This document shows positions 30,753 to 39,980 of a stretch of DNA of 63,346 bases, in pieces. The DNA comes from Hellea sp. GTDB taxonomy: Bacteria > Pseudomonadota > Alphaproteobacteria > Caulobacterales > Maricaulaceae. A program made the position numbers and the translations under genes. The stretch lies in the NCBI GenBank assembly GCA_020628425.1, contig JAHDEZ010000011.1:1-63346 (forward strand), written 5' to 3'. Position 1 is the first letter of the stretch, and every line of letters begins with the position of its first letter. The notes beneath the pieces are model-generated. The model was given only the letters and a program-made list of their open reading frames with translations. It was not told where the DNA came from and searched no databases.

Positions 30753-32053
30753 GTCGGTTTTTCGAAGCGTTTACTCACATAGTAAAGCGCCAAGCCAGAG
30801 ACGATTAAAATGCCGCCTAAGATGGCTGTGAAGCTCTCATCCTTGACGGTGAAGAATATGGTAATGGCTGCGAAGATGATGAATATGAGTGGCGTGATTG
30901 GATAGAGCCAGACTTTGTAGGGGCGTTCCAGATCTGGTTGTTTAATTCGTAAAACAATAACCCCTAAAACGGCCAAAAGACTATTCAAGGCCAGCATGGC
31001 GCCTGCGAATATCAGGATAGACTTAAAGCTCGCTGTTAAAATCAAAACTATCGCGATGGTGGATTGCAGCATGATGGCCCGCATGGGCAGGCCGTTCTGA
31101 GTTGTGACACCGAGTGGGGCAAAAATCTTGTAGTCCTCGCCGATGGCTTGAATAGCACGCGGGCCTGCAAGTGTCATGGCGCTTACCGAAGAAATTAACA
31201 GGCAGGCAACGATAAAGCTGATTATCTGAGAGCTTAGGTCATCAAAGACATAGGTCGATGAAATAAACAGAACTTCCTTTTTCCCCATCATGGCTTCAAT
31301 CGGCGTTGTTTTTAGCAATGTATAGTTCACCAGCAAATAGAGCACGGTTACGAAAGCAGTGCCTGTAAACAAGACCTTGACCAGATCTTTGGCTGGGTTT
31401 TCCATTTCGCCAATAATATAAGTCGCAGCGTTCCACCCCGCATATGAGAAGTAAACAAATATCATGCCCTTGGCGAAACCCTCACTGAATATGACGCTGA
31501 TATCTCCCTCTTGCGGCAATAAGTGCACAGGTTGGGGATCTTTAACCAAGGCTAACGCCACAGCACAAAATATTAGAACAATGATAATTTTCAGAGCTGT
31601 GAAGGTCTGTTGGAATAGACTGGAACCGCTGCGATTGGCCGAGTGTACCATCGTTGCTAGCAAGACGAGCCCTACCGCCATGGCCGTCTCATAACTACCG
31701 AGCATCTCAGGCGCAGAGCGTTTCATATAAGTGCCGAATGTCAAGGCAACAGCAGCAATCGGGGCAGCAAAGCCAACAGTGGCCGATATCCAGCCCGATA
31801 TAAAGCCGGCAGCTGGATGATAAATTCGACCTAAAAAGTTATACTCCCCGCCAGATCGGGGCAGGGCACCACCCAACTCAGCATAGCACATGGCTCCGCA
31901 CAGAACCGATATTCCGCCGATCAACCATAGCAACAATAAAGGAAAAACGGATGGGACATCAGTCAATTGGTCGCCCAGGCTCATAAATATGCCAGCGCCA
32001 ACCATATTGGCAACAATAATAGTGGTAGCGGTGCGAGCAGAATAAAATTTCAT
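30749..32053 (-). CDS. APC-family amino acid permease
   Basis: An inner-membrane transporter of 434 residues with 12 predicted helices. The N-terminal helix has IIVANMVGAGIFMSLGD, the broken helix 1 of the APC fold that binds the substrate amino group. It continues with CYAELGGALPRSGGEYNFLGRIY, also characteristic. It resembles the amino acid/LAT-type and glutamate-type permeases; the substrate cannot be read from the sequence. It is transcribed away from the SOS promoter region, so 32054-32163 is a divergent control region. Its 3' end meets lolD with no room for a terminator. Confidence 0.9.
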   Translation of the reverse strand: MKFYSARTATTIIVANMVGAGIFMSLGDQLTDVPSVFPLLLLWLIGGISVLCGAMCYAELGGALPRSGGEYNFLGRIYHPAAGFISGWISATVGFAAPIAAVALTFGTYMKRSAPEMLGSYETAMAVGLVLLATMVHSANRSGSSLFQQTFTALKIIIVLIFCAVALALVKDPQPVHLLPQEGDISVIFSEGFAKGMIFVYFSYAGWNAATYIIGEMENPAKDLVKVLFTGTAFVTVLYLLVNYTLLKTTPIEAMMGKKEVLFISSTYVFDDLSSQIISFIVACLLISSVSAMTLAGPRAIQAIGEDYKIFAPLGVTTQNGLPMRAIMLQSTIAIVLILTASFKSILIFAGAMLALNSLLAVLGVIVLRIKQPDLERPYKVWLYPITPLIFIIFAAITIFFTVKDESFTAILGGILIVSGLALYYVSKRFEKPT

Positions 32054-32163
32054 ACTTGCCTTTGACGGTGTTTAGTTTGGGTTGTCCAGTTTTAATATGC
32101 CGGCTCTAAATATTTTGTCGCAAGCAAAGAAACGGGGTGAATAAAAAGTTCAGAAAAATCCGC

Positions 32164-32203
32164 TTGACTAATCGGCTAGAACGAAATAGAACAAAACAAG
32201 AAC
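32164..32203 (+). promoter_or_regulatory. LexA-box promoter of the small peptide gene and dnaE
   Basis: TTGACT (32164-32169), a 17-base spacer and TAGAAC (32187-32192) form a sigma-70-like promoter. A GAAC-N7-GAAC direct repeat (32189-32203), the alphaproteobacterial LexA box read on this strand, starts inside the -10. A third GAAC lies at 32179-32182. LexA bound here would block RNA polymerase. The lexA gene in this window has the same layout at 63049-63076. The first coding sequence downstream is the 30-codon peptide at 32240. Confidence 0.75.
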
Positions 32204-32239
32204 ATTGGGTTTATGCCCAAGTAAAACAAAGGTTTTCCT

Positions 32240-32332
32240 ATGCGTCAAGTTGTAATGGATGTGGCCTCGGGTATGGTACTCGCAGGATTCGTTTCGATGA
32301 TGACTATCTGGATGATGGTTATCAGCGGCTAA
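32240..32332 (+). CDS. SOS-controlled 30-residue membrane peptide, SidA-like candidate
   Basis: A 30-codon frame starting MRQVVMDVASG and ending MVISG-TAA. AAAGG lies 7 bases before the ATG, a good ribosome-binding site. Residues 8-30 are almost all hydrophobic (VLAGFV, MMTIWMM), one membrane span with a short N-terminal polar end. It is the first gene after the LexA-box promoter and stops 23 bases before dnaE. Caulobacter SidA is a peptide of about this size, SOS-induced and inserted in the inner membrane, that stops division through FtsW/FtsN. Similarity here is in size, topology and control; I cannot confirm it at the sequence level. It could also be a leader peptide for dnaE. Confidence 0.6.
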   Translation: MRQVVMDVASGMVLAGFVSMMTIWMMVISG

Positions 32333-32355
32333 TATTAAAAATATAAGGGGATGAC

Positions 32356-35300
32356 ATGGCGGGGTTTCAGCCCAGATTTGTCCATCTAAGGAGCCGTACC
32401 CCTTATTCCATGCTGGAAGGGGCTTTAAAAATAAAGCCCACAGCTGAACGGTGTGCCAAGTGGAAAATGCCCGCTTTGGCCATGACAGATACTAATAATA
32501 TGTGCGGGGCTTTGGAGTTTTCCGAAGCTATGGCCGGAGCCGGTATACAGCCCATCATAGGTGTAACGCTGATGATGGATCTGGAGCTGGACATGCAGCC
32601 CGGTCAGATACGCCATGAGCCCGAAGGCACTATTGCGCTATTGGCGCAAAATGAGGCTGGGTTTGCCGGCCTTATGGCCGTTTCCAGCTCAGCTTTTCTC
32701 GATGTAGATGCAACGGAATACCCTCACGTAAAGCGCAGCCGGCTTTTTGAACATACCGACGGCATCATCGCGCTGACGGGCGGGCCAGACAGTGCATTAA
32801 ATAAACTGATATGTCAGGGACGGTTATCTGAGGCGGAACAGTGGCTGGACGAATTGGCGACCCGTTTCCCGAACCGTCTTTATGTAGAGCTACAACGTCA
32901 TGGACTGTCTCATGAAATAGAAGCCGAGAAAGTTCTGATTGATTGGGCCTACGCCAAAGAGCTTCCTATTGTAGCAACGAATGAGCCTTATTTCCTCGAC
33001 CCGGAGATGCATCAGGCTCATGATGCGCTGTTGGCGATATCCGAAGGCTCTTATGTTCTAGAGAAGAACCGTCGTAAAATATCAGAACACCATTATTTCA
33101 AATCCGAAGAACAGATGGTGGATCTGTTCAAAGACATTCCAGAAGCTGTCGAAAACACCATTGAGATTGCCCGACGTTGCGCTTTCAAAGCGCCCAAGCG
33201 TGACCCTATCCTCCCGAATTTTGGCGACGGGTCTCAGAGTGAGGGAGAGATTCTGCGCGAACAGGCGGAAGAAGGACTTCGGGCGCGATTAGCCTCCATT
33301 GATATGGCGGCCACTGAAAAAGAATATTTCGACCGCCTCGATATGGAGTTGGGTGTTATCGATAAGATGGGATTTCCTGGATATTTCCTTATCGTTTCAG
33401 ACTTTATCAAATGGGCAAAGGAACAAGATATTCCTGTGGGACCGGGGCGGGGCTCCGGTGCCGGTTCAGTCGTTGCTTGGGCGCTGTTGATTACGGACCT
33501 GGATCCTCTGAGATATGGACTGCTGTTTGAGCGTTTCTTAAATCCGGAACGCATATCCATGCCCGACTTCGATGTGGACTTCTGTCAGGATCGTCGGGGC
33601 GAGGTCATTCGTTATGTTCAGGAAAAATATGGCGAGGCGCAGGTCGCCCATATCATTACCTTCGGAACATTACAGGCTCGGGCCGTGGTCCGGGATGTGG
33701 GGCGTGTCCTACAGGTGCCGCTTCGACAAGTTGACCAGATCGCAAAACTCATTCCGTCTAATCCCGCCAATCCGGTAACGTTGGCACAGGCCATCAAGAT
33801 GGAAAAAGGCCTGCAGGATATGCGGGATAGCGAACCGGTCATTAAGCAGCTCTTGACTATCGCGCTACAGCTTGAGGGGCTTTACCGAAACGCGTCGACC
33901 CACGCTGCGGGCGTAGTGATCGGTGACCGACCATTGACTGAACTTATCCCGCTTTACCGCGATCCGCGCTCTGAAATTCCGGCAACGCAATTCACCATGA
34001 AATGGGCTGAAAAAGCGGGGCTGGTGAAATTTGACTTTTTGGGCTTGAAAACTCTTACCGTTATTTACCGGGCGATTAAATATGCCGAAAAATCCGGTGC
34101 GGAGATTGAACTTGAGAAACTCGATACCAACACACCCAAAGCCTATGAAAATCTGGCGGAAGGCCTGTCGGCAGGTGTGTTTCAGTTGGAAAGTTCGGGC
34201 ATGCGGGATGTGTTGCGAAAAATGGCCCCTGACAGCATCGAAGAATTGACCGCCCTTATCTCGCTTTACCGTCCGGGTCCCATGAAAAACATCGATACCT
34301 ATGTGGACCGGAAATTCGGTCGATTGGAAATCGAATACCCACATCCAGATCTCAAAGACATTCTTGAGGAAACTTACGGGATTATTATCTATCAGGAACA
34401 GGTCATGCAGATCGCCCAGGTCCTGTCTGGCTACTCTTTAGGCGAAGCGGACATTTTGCGCCGGGCCATGGGTAAAAAAGACAAGGCTGTTATGGCGCAG
34501 CAGAAAACCCGTTTTGTGCAGGGTGCCAAAGAGCGGGGCGTGGATGAGGGCCAGGCGGATTATATTTTTGAGCTCGTCAACGAGTTCGCGGGCTATGGTT
34601 TTAACAAATCTCACGCGGCTGCTTATGCTTTGATTTCGTTTCAAACGGCCTATCTCAAAGCCTTTTATCCGACGGAATTCATGGCCGCGATTATGAGCCT
34701 GGATATCAATAATGTGGATAAGCTGGCCCAATTCCAACAGGAAACCCGTCGCATGGAAATCGAGATCGCACCGCCTTGTGTGAACGAGTCCATGGCAGAT
34801 TTCGACGTGGAGGATGGCAAGGTCATGTATGCTCTGGGTGCCATCAAGAATGTTGGTGTCGAAGCCATGGCCCATCTGGTGTCGGTGCGTGAGGAAGGCG
34901 GGCCTTTCACAGATTTGTTTGATTTTGCCCGGCGCGTTGATACGCGTATCATCAATAAACGCGCTTTTGAAAATCTGGCGCGGGCAGGAGCCTTTGATGC
35001 GCTTGAACCCAACCGGGCCAAAGCTTATGCCTCGGCGGCGATTTTACAATCCGTGGGATCGCGGGCGCAACAGGAGCGCGAGTCAGCGCAAAATTCCCTG
35101 TTCGGTGGGGCTGACGTGGATATGGCCGAGCCGGATCTGCCGGAACCGGCCCCTTGGGATAATCTGGAACGTCTGGATCATGAGTTAGGGGCAATCGGAT
35201 TTTACTTTTCCGGTCATCCTTTGGAGTCCTATGAGGCGGCCCTGGAGAAACGCGGAACCGTCAAGGCCTGTGACATTGAAGCGGCCCATGATCAGGGCAA

Positions 35301-35814
35301 ATTCACCCTGCGCCTGGCGGGCGTCGTGCGCAAACGCCAGGAACGTGTTTCCAACCGAGGCAAGCGTTTTGCTTATGTGAATCTGTCCGATATGACGGGT
35401 GACTATGAGATTTTCGTCGGGGATGATCTTTTGGGCGCGAACCGGGATATTCTTGAGGCTGGGATGCTCGTAGAAGTGACTGTCAAAGCGGATCGCCGCG
35501 AAGGCGAGATCAAGCTGTTCAGTAATTCAATTAGCTCGCTCAATGTTCAGCGTCAGGACGAAATTGTTATTAAAGGCTTGGAGCTGCGTCTGCGCTCTGC
35601 AACGCCAGAGGCTTTGGACCTGCTCGAGAAAACTCTGCAGGAAATTCAAAACGTTCCGTCCAAAACCATGGGTTATGTGGAAATTATTGCGCCTATCGGC
35701 CCCGGCCGGGAAGCCCAGTGGCGATTGCCCGTTAAAATCGGTACAGAACACTCTATCCAAAAGGCGTTAAAGGCCACCCGTATCATCGAGACCATCAGGG
35801 AAATCGCGGCTTAG
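32356..35814 (+). CDS. dnaE: DNA polymerase III alpha subunit
   Basis: Replicative polymerase (DnaE1), 1152 residues. Order: PHP domain from the N-terminus (FVHLRSRTPYSMLEGAL), the C-family palm with catalytic acids in GPGRGSGAGSVVAW and MPDFDVDFCQDRRGEV, fingers with THAAGVVIGD, a helix-hairpin-helix region (GFNKSHAAAYALISFQTAYLK), and an OB domain (FTLRLAGVVRKRQERVSNRGK). QNSLFGG near residue 911 fits a beta-clamp-binding motif. The first PHP motif lacks the usual HxH, so proofreading is presumably left to epsilon. The nearest visible promoter is the LexA-box promoter upstream of the small peptide, which would make dnaE at least partly SOS-inducible; a private promoter in the 23-base gap is not apparent. 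Confidence 0.97.
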   Translation: MAGFQPRFVHLRSRTPYSMLEGALKIKPTAERCAKWKMPALAMTDTNNMCGALEFSEAMAGAGIQPIIGVTLMMDLELDMQPGQIRHEPEGTIALLAQNEAGFAGLMAVSSSAFLDVDATEYPHVKRSRLFEHTDGIIALTGGPDSALNKLICQGRLSEAEQWLDELATRFPNRLYVELQRHGLSHEIEAEKVLIDWAYAKELPIVATNEPYFLDPEMHQAHDALLAISEGSYVLEKNRRKISEHHYFKSEEQMVDLFKDIPEAVENTIEIARRCAFKAPKRDPILPNFGDGSQSEGEILREQAEEGLRARLASIDMAATEKEYFDRLDMELGVIDKMGFPGYFLIVSDFIKWAKEQDIPVGPGRGSGAGSVVAWALLITDLDPLRYGLLFERFLNPERISMPDFDVDFCQDRRGEVIRYVQEKYGEAQVAHIITFGTLQARAVVRDVGRVLQVPLRQVDQIAKLIPSNPANPVTLAQAIKMEKGLQDMRDSEPVIKQLLTIALQLEGLYRNASTHAAGVVIGDRPLTELIPLYRDPRSEIPATQFTMKWAEKAGLVKFDFLGLKTLTVIYRAIKYAEKSGAEIELEKLDTNTPKAYENLAEGLSAGVFQLESSGMRDVLRKMAPDSIEELTALISLYRPGPMKNIDTYVDRKFGRLEIEYPHPDLKDILEETYGIIIYQEQVMQIAQVLSGYSLGEADILRRAMGKKDKAVMAQQKTRFVQGAKERGVDEGQADYIFELVNEFAGYGFNKSHAAAYALISFQTAYLKAFYPTEFMAAIMSLDINNVDKLAQFQQETRRMEIEIAPPCVNESMADFDVEDGKVMYALGAIKNVGVEAMAHLVSVREEGGPFTDLFDFARRVDTRIINKRAFENLARAGAFDALEPNRAKAYASAAILQSVGSRAQQERESAQNSLFGGADVDMAEPDLPEPAPWDNLERLDHELGAIGFYFSGHPLESYEAALEKRGTVKACDIEAAHDQGKFTLRLAGVVRKRQERVSNRGKRFAYVNLSDMTGDYEIFVGDDLLGANRDILEAGMLVEVTVKADRREGEIKLFSNSISSLNVQRQDEIVIKGLELRLRSATPEALDLLEKTLQEIQNVPSKTMGYVEIIAPIGPGREAQWRLPVKIGTEHSIQKALKATRIIETIREIAA

Positions 35815-35844
35815 GTATCTTGCCCCCATATCCTGCTTGGCTTA

Positions 35845-35864
35845 GTCTCCACACACGAGGAGAC
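35845..35864 (+). promoter_or_regulatory. Hairpin covering the ribosome-binding site of the amidohydrolase gene
   Basis: GTCTCC (35845-35850) can pair with GGAGAC (35859-35864) across an 8-base loop. The right arm contains the GAGGAG ribosome-binding site of the gene starting at 35869, so the stem would hide it. Seen in sequence only; a regulatory effect is inference. Confidence 0.4.
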
Positions 35865-35868
35865 CCGC

Positions 35869-37983
35869 ATGACCATTAAAATAACATCCCGATTGAAAGC
35901 TATTTCCGTATCAGTTCTGGCTTTGGCTCTGGCTGCCTGTTCTGGAGGCGGTGATAAGGGTTCTAAAGCATCTGAAACACCCGCAGTCGAAGCTCCGAGC
36001 TCAACGCCTATCGTAGAAATATTACCCGAATTGCAGTCCCGGGAATATGCGGTTTATGGCGGCGTAGCCAGAATTGGCTTTATGAATGTGGAAGCGGATG
36101 GCAACGCCTTAGACATAAAATTTGAGTTCAAAAATAACGGCCGCGGTCCGACGGTCAATGAAACCCTTGTATTGGCTGACGACGGAACTCCATTGTCTTG
36201 GGACATAACAGGGAATACCACATTCGGTAGTGCCATCTCGGAGAGCCTGAGCATCAAAGATGGGGTCGCGAACTGGCAGTCCGCTGCCGGGCCGGGCGAG
36301 GCGGATTATGCCCCGGGCACAATCTATGTAGATCAAAATGGCGGGCCATTTGGCGCCTATATTTATGCGCGGGCTTTGCTGGCTGATGCTGATCAGACCA
36401 TACCGGCTTTGCCCGGCGGGCAGATCAACTTGAAGCGTGTGGAGGATTTTACCTTTCCAAAAACGGGCGATAAGGGAACCATCTATGCGCTAAACGGTAT
36501 AAGTCTTAATCCGACCTATTTGATGATGACGGAGGACTATCAACCTCTGAGTTTTTTCTCACCGCGCTTTGCGGTTTTGCCTGAAAAATACGAAGCAGAC
36601 CAAGAAGCTTTGCGAGACAGGGCCGCGGAACTGAATGCCCAGCGATTTGAAACTATCGCTGAGACCTATACCCATAATTACGATCGCCCCGTTCGTATTA
36701 AAAACGTCCGCGTCTTTGATGCCGAGACCATGACATTGGGCGAGCCCGCCTCGGTATTGCTCAATGGTCAACATATCAAATCCATCGATGAGCTGAACGC
36801 TTCCGGGGACAATGAAGTCCTCATAGACGGGGCCGGTGGAACGCTCATTCCAGGTCTCTATGATATGCATGGGCATATGAGTGACAACGCGGCCATTATG
36901 AATGTCCTGGCAGGCGTGACCTCGGTGCGCGATATGGGGAATGAAAACGCCGTGCTGGGATCCTTGATTGAAAAGATCAATAGTGGACGGCTGATTGGGC
37001 CGCGCATTACCCGCAGCGGTTTCATTGAGGGGAAAAGCGCCACCAATAATACGACGAGTGGTATTATTGCGGCGACTCAGGAAGAGGCGCTCGAGCACGT
37101 CCGTATGTATGGCGAGACGGGCGATTTTCATCAGATTAAAATCTATAGCTCTGTCAAAGGCGAATGGGTTCCTGCCATGGCGGCTGAAGCCGAAAAATAT
37201 GGTATGCGGGTCGCCGGGCATGTTCCGGCCTTCTCCAAACCAGATGAAATGATCGAGGCCGGTTATGACGAAATTACCCATATCAATCAGCTTATGCTGG
37301 GTTGGGTGCTCGATCGGGACGAAGATACGCGGACGCTATTTCGTATTACGGGTATGAAGCGCTTTGCGGATTTGGATCTGAATAGCGACAAGGTTCGTGC
37401 CACAATGGATTTAATGGTGGAAAAGGGTATAGCCGTCGACCCGACAACGGTTATCCATGAGACTGCCATGACGGGACGAAACGGCATAGTTCGCGCTGGC
37501 ACAGTTGATTATATTGATAATATGCCTGTCAGCGTGCAACGCGGTTCCCGTCAAGCCATGTTAAATGTCGCCGATGAAACTGAGGACAAAGCCTACCGCG
37601 CAGCCTTTGAAGTGATAATCGATACGCTGTCCATGCTCCACGACCGAGGTGTTTTGATTGTGCCCGGTACAGATATGGGCGGGGCCTTTGAGCTGCACCG
37701 GGAGTTAGAGTTGTTTCAACGTTTCGGCATGACAAACCCGGAAATCCTGCGCCGAGGGTCTTATGATATGGCCAGCTATCTGGGCGTAGACGCGGAACTA
37801 GGCACTATCGAAGCCGGGAAGCTTGCGGACTTCTTTTTGGTCCCCGGCAACCCAACAGAAGACATTCGTGCTATAAAAACCATCTCTATGGTGGTTGCTG
37901 ATGGCCGCATCTATTTTCCCAGTGAGATCTATCCGGAATTTGGTATAAAGCCGTTCACAGATATCCCTGAGGTGAAGGAATAA
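35869..37983 (+). CDS. Exported amidohydrolase-family lipoprotein
   Basis: A 704-residue protein with signal sequence and lipobox LAAC. The first 250 residues are a beta-rich domain I do not recognise. The rest is a metal-dependent amidohydrolase of the imidazolonepropionase/prolidase-like group: LIPGLYDMHGHMSD (metal-binding HGH, about residue 333), HQIKIYSS with a likely carbamylated Lys or equivalent, AGHVPAF, ITHINQLM and VPGTDMGG with the metal-ligand Asp. It ends with the usual beta-sandwich strand (KLADFFLVPGNP). Such exported enzymes often cleave dipeptides or N-acyl compounds; the substrate here is unknown. It is separated by 2 bases from the S9 peptidase gene, so the two probably act on peptides together. 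Confidence 0.85.
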   Translation: MTIKITSRLKAISVSVLALALAACSGGGDKGSKASETPAVEAPSSTPIVEILPELQSREYAVYGGVARIGFMNVEADGNALDIKFEFKNNGRGPTVNETLVLADDGTPLSWDITGNTTFGSAISESLSIKDGVANWQSAAGPGEADYAPGTIYVDQNGGPFGAYIYARALLADADQTIPALPGGQINLKRVEDFTFPKTGDKGTIYALNGISLNPTYLMMTEDYQPLSFFSPRFAVLPEKYEADQEALRDRAAELNAQRFETIAETYTHNYDRPVRIKNVRVFDAETMTLGEPASVLLNGQHIKSIDELNASGDNEVLIDGAGGTLIPGLYDMHGHMSDNAAIMNVLAGVTSVRDMGNENAVLGSLIEKINSGRLIGPRITRSGFIEGKSATNNTTSGIIAATQEEALEHVRMYGETGDFHQIKIYSSVKGEWVPAMAAEAEKYGMRVAGHVPAFSKPDEMIEAGYDEITHINQLMLGWVLDRDEDTRTLFRITGMKRFADLDLNSDKVRATMDLMVEKGIAVDPTTVIHETAMTGRNGIVRAGTVDYIDNMPVSVQRGSRQAMLNVADETEDKAYRAAFEVIIDTLSMLHDRGVLIVPGTDMGGAFELHRELELFQRFGMTNPEILRRGSYDMASYLGVDAELGTIEAGKLADFFLVPGNPTEDIRAIKTISMVVADGRIYFPSEIYPEFGIKPFTDIPEVKE

Positions 37984-37985
37984 TC

Positions 37986-39971
37986 ATGTCCAGAATAGCA
38001 AAGATTTTTCTGAGTGTTTCGGCGCTCGCATTTGTTGCTTGTGGCAGCGACGACCAAGATATTGAAACAGCTGAACTAACCACTGAAGAGGTTGTTGAAG
38101 AGTTAGAGTTTATCGCGCCATCCAGTGAAGCCGTGCAAGTGGGACTAGCCGGCGAACGCCCTGCAAATATTGCGCGGTATATTATGGCCAAGGGGTCTGG
38201 CACTGCCCGGCTGTCGCCAGACGGCAAACTCGTTGCTTTTATCTATGACATAACGGGTAAACGTCAGATCTGGGTGATGGGCGCGAATGGCGGACAGGCC
38301 GAACAAATGACCTTTGGCAATGGCGTGACCTCCTTTAGTTGGGCGCCGAACGGCAATGTTCTCATTTACGGGGCGGACAATAATGGCAATGAACAGGAGA
38401 GCTATAATCTTCTGGACCTTGAGACGAATACCGAACGCGTTTTGATGCCGGCCGCAGAAGGCGGATTCCGGGTTTTTGGCGGTTTTAGCGTGGACGGTAA
38501 TACTATTGCCTATGCCTCTACGGAACGAAATGGTTTGGATTTTGATATCTATTTGGCGGATACTACGACCGGCGGTTCACAGCGCGTTTTTGAAGGGAAG
38601 TATGGAAATTTTGTCCAGGCGGTTTCACCTGATGCGCGTCGTTTGGTAATCTCTGAGACAGTGGGCGAAGACGCCGATAATATCTATCTGCTGAATACGA
38701 GAAACGGAAATCGCACGGCGATTTCCAAACCTGCTATTAAAGACCGCGCCAACCACACCGATGGCGGTATGGCGTGGAGTGCGGACGGAGAGAGCCTGTA
38801 TTTTGCCACTAATAAAGGCAGAGAATTTTCTGCGCTCACCCGTTATGATGTGGGCGATAAATCTTTTACCACGCTTTATGAGGCGCAAACTGATGTCTCA
38901 GGTGTAAAGCTCTGCGGGCCGGATGATCGTTATATCGTTTTCTCGACCAATCATGACGGCTTTGAGAAACTGCATGTCATGGCGCGCCAAAGCGGGGTTA
39001 TGATTCCGGCCAAACGCCTGCCGAAAGACGCTATTTATGCGACCGATTGCACACGGAGTGATGATACGCTTCTGGTGCGCGTGAGTGCTTTTGACCGGCC
39101 AGGGGATCTGTTCCGCGTCGATATGCGGACTGGTGTCTCGCGACAGATTTTCAAATCGACCTATGCGGGGCTGGATAAGGATAGTCTGGTTAAGCCGACC
39201 TCTATTCGTATGCCGGCCCGTGACGGGGTTGAATTGCAGGGGCTGTTATATATGCCACGCGAAACAGGCGAGGGGAAACCGCCCGTTGTCTTTAGTGTTC
39301 ATGGTGGTCCGACAGCGCAGGCCCGTCCGTCCTATAGTGCGACTATTCAATACCTACTGGATCAAGGGATTGCCGTTTTCGCCACTAATGTTCGCGGCTC
39401 TACGGGTTTTGGTCGCACTTATACGCAGCTGGATGATCAGGAAAAGCGACTGGATAGCGTGCGTGACCTCATTGATATGCTGGATTTCCTTGCAAAGGAC
39501 GGGCGCGTAGACACGGAAAATGCGGCGGTTATGGGGGGCTCTTATGGTGGCTATGTGGTCAATGCGGTTCTGGCCGAATATCCGGACAGCTTCAAAGTCG
39601 GTGTGAGCCTGTTTGGTGTGGCCGATTGGGTGAAGGCCTTAGAGGTAGCCTCACCGGCGCTGAAAGCGTCTGATCTGATCGAATATGGTGATATCAACGA
39701 CTCGAAATGGCGGGAGTTTTACACGGAGAACTCTCCGATCCGTCAGGCCGACCGTATCAAAGTGCCTGTGCTTTATTCCCACGGCGCCATGGACCCCCGT
39801 ATCGATATTGCTGAGACCGAGACAATGGTTCGGGCTCTGCGCGCCAATGGTATCGAAGCGCCGTTCATCCGCATCCCGGACGAAGGCCATGGCTGGCGCA
39901 AGCTCTCCAATCAGCTTTTTTATAACCGCCGCCAGGCTGAGTTTTTGCTCAAGCATCTCAAGGGGGAGTAG
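37986..39971 (+). CDS. Exported S9-family (prolyl oligopeptidase-type) peptidase
   Basis: A 661-residue lipoprotein (lipobox FVAC near the N-terminus). A beta-propeller with TolB/WD40-like repeats (SPDGKLVAFIYD, FSWAPNGNVLIY, WSADGESLYFATN) is followed by an alpha/beta hydrolase domain. The catalytic triad is Ser in MGGSYGGYVV (about 519), Asp in SHGAMDPRID (about 601) and His in DEGHGWRK (about 633). The family releases peptides or dipeptides from short substrates. It begins 2 bases after the amidohydrolase stop. Likely periplasmic peptide degradation; specificity not predictable. Confidence 0.92.
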   Translation: MSRIAKIFLSVSALAFVACGSDDQDIETAELTTEEVVEELEFIAPSSEAVQVGLAGERPANIARYIMAKGSGTARLSPDGKLVAFIYDITGKRQIWVMGANGGQAEQMTFGNGVTSFSWAPNGNVLIYGADNNGNEQESYNLLDLETNTERVLMPAAEGGFRVFGGFSVDGNTIAYASTERNGLDFDIYLADTTTGGSQRVFEGKYGNFVQAVSPDARRLVISETVGEDADNIYLLNTRNGNRTAISKPAIKDRANHTDGGMAWSADGESLYFATNKGREFSALTRYDVGDKSFTTLYEAQTDVSGVKLCGPDDRYIVFSTNHDGFEKLHVMARQSGVMIPAKRLPKDAIYATDCTRSDDTLLVRVSAFDRPGDLFRVDMRTGVSRQIFKSTYAGLDKDSLVKPTSIRMPARDGVELQGLLYMPRETGEGKPPVVFSVHGGPTAQARPSYSATIQYLLDQGIAVFATNVRGSTGFGRTYTQLDDQEKRLDSVRDLIDMLDFLAKDGRVDTENAAVMGGSYGGYVVNAVLAEYPDSFKVGVSLFGVADWVKALEVASPALKASDLIEYGDINDSKWREFYTENSPIRQADRIKVPVLYSHGAMDPRIDIAETETMVRALRANGIEAPFIRIPDEGHGWRKLSNQLFYNRRQAEFLLKHLKGE

Positions 39972-39980
39972 GGGGTCGTT

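Noticed and set aside
32179..32192. GAAC-N6-GAAC as the main LexA box
   Set aside because: The spacing is one short of the N7 spacing seen at the lexA promoter and at 32189-32203. Kept only as a possible extra half-site.
32137..32346. 69-codon frame upstream of dnaE
   Set aside because: It runs across the LexA-box promoter and covers the better 30-codon gene in another frame. Its product is basic and featureless, and there is no ribosome-binding site at its start.
36559..37281. 240-codon minus-strand frame inside the amidohydrolase gene
   Set aside because: It lies opposite a well-supported enzyme with metal-binding motifs. It is a by-product of codon bias and has no start context.
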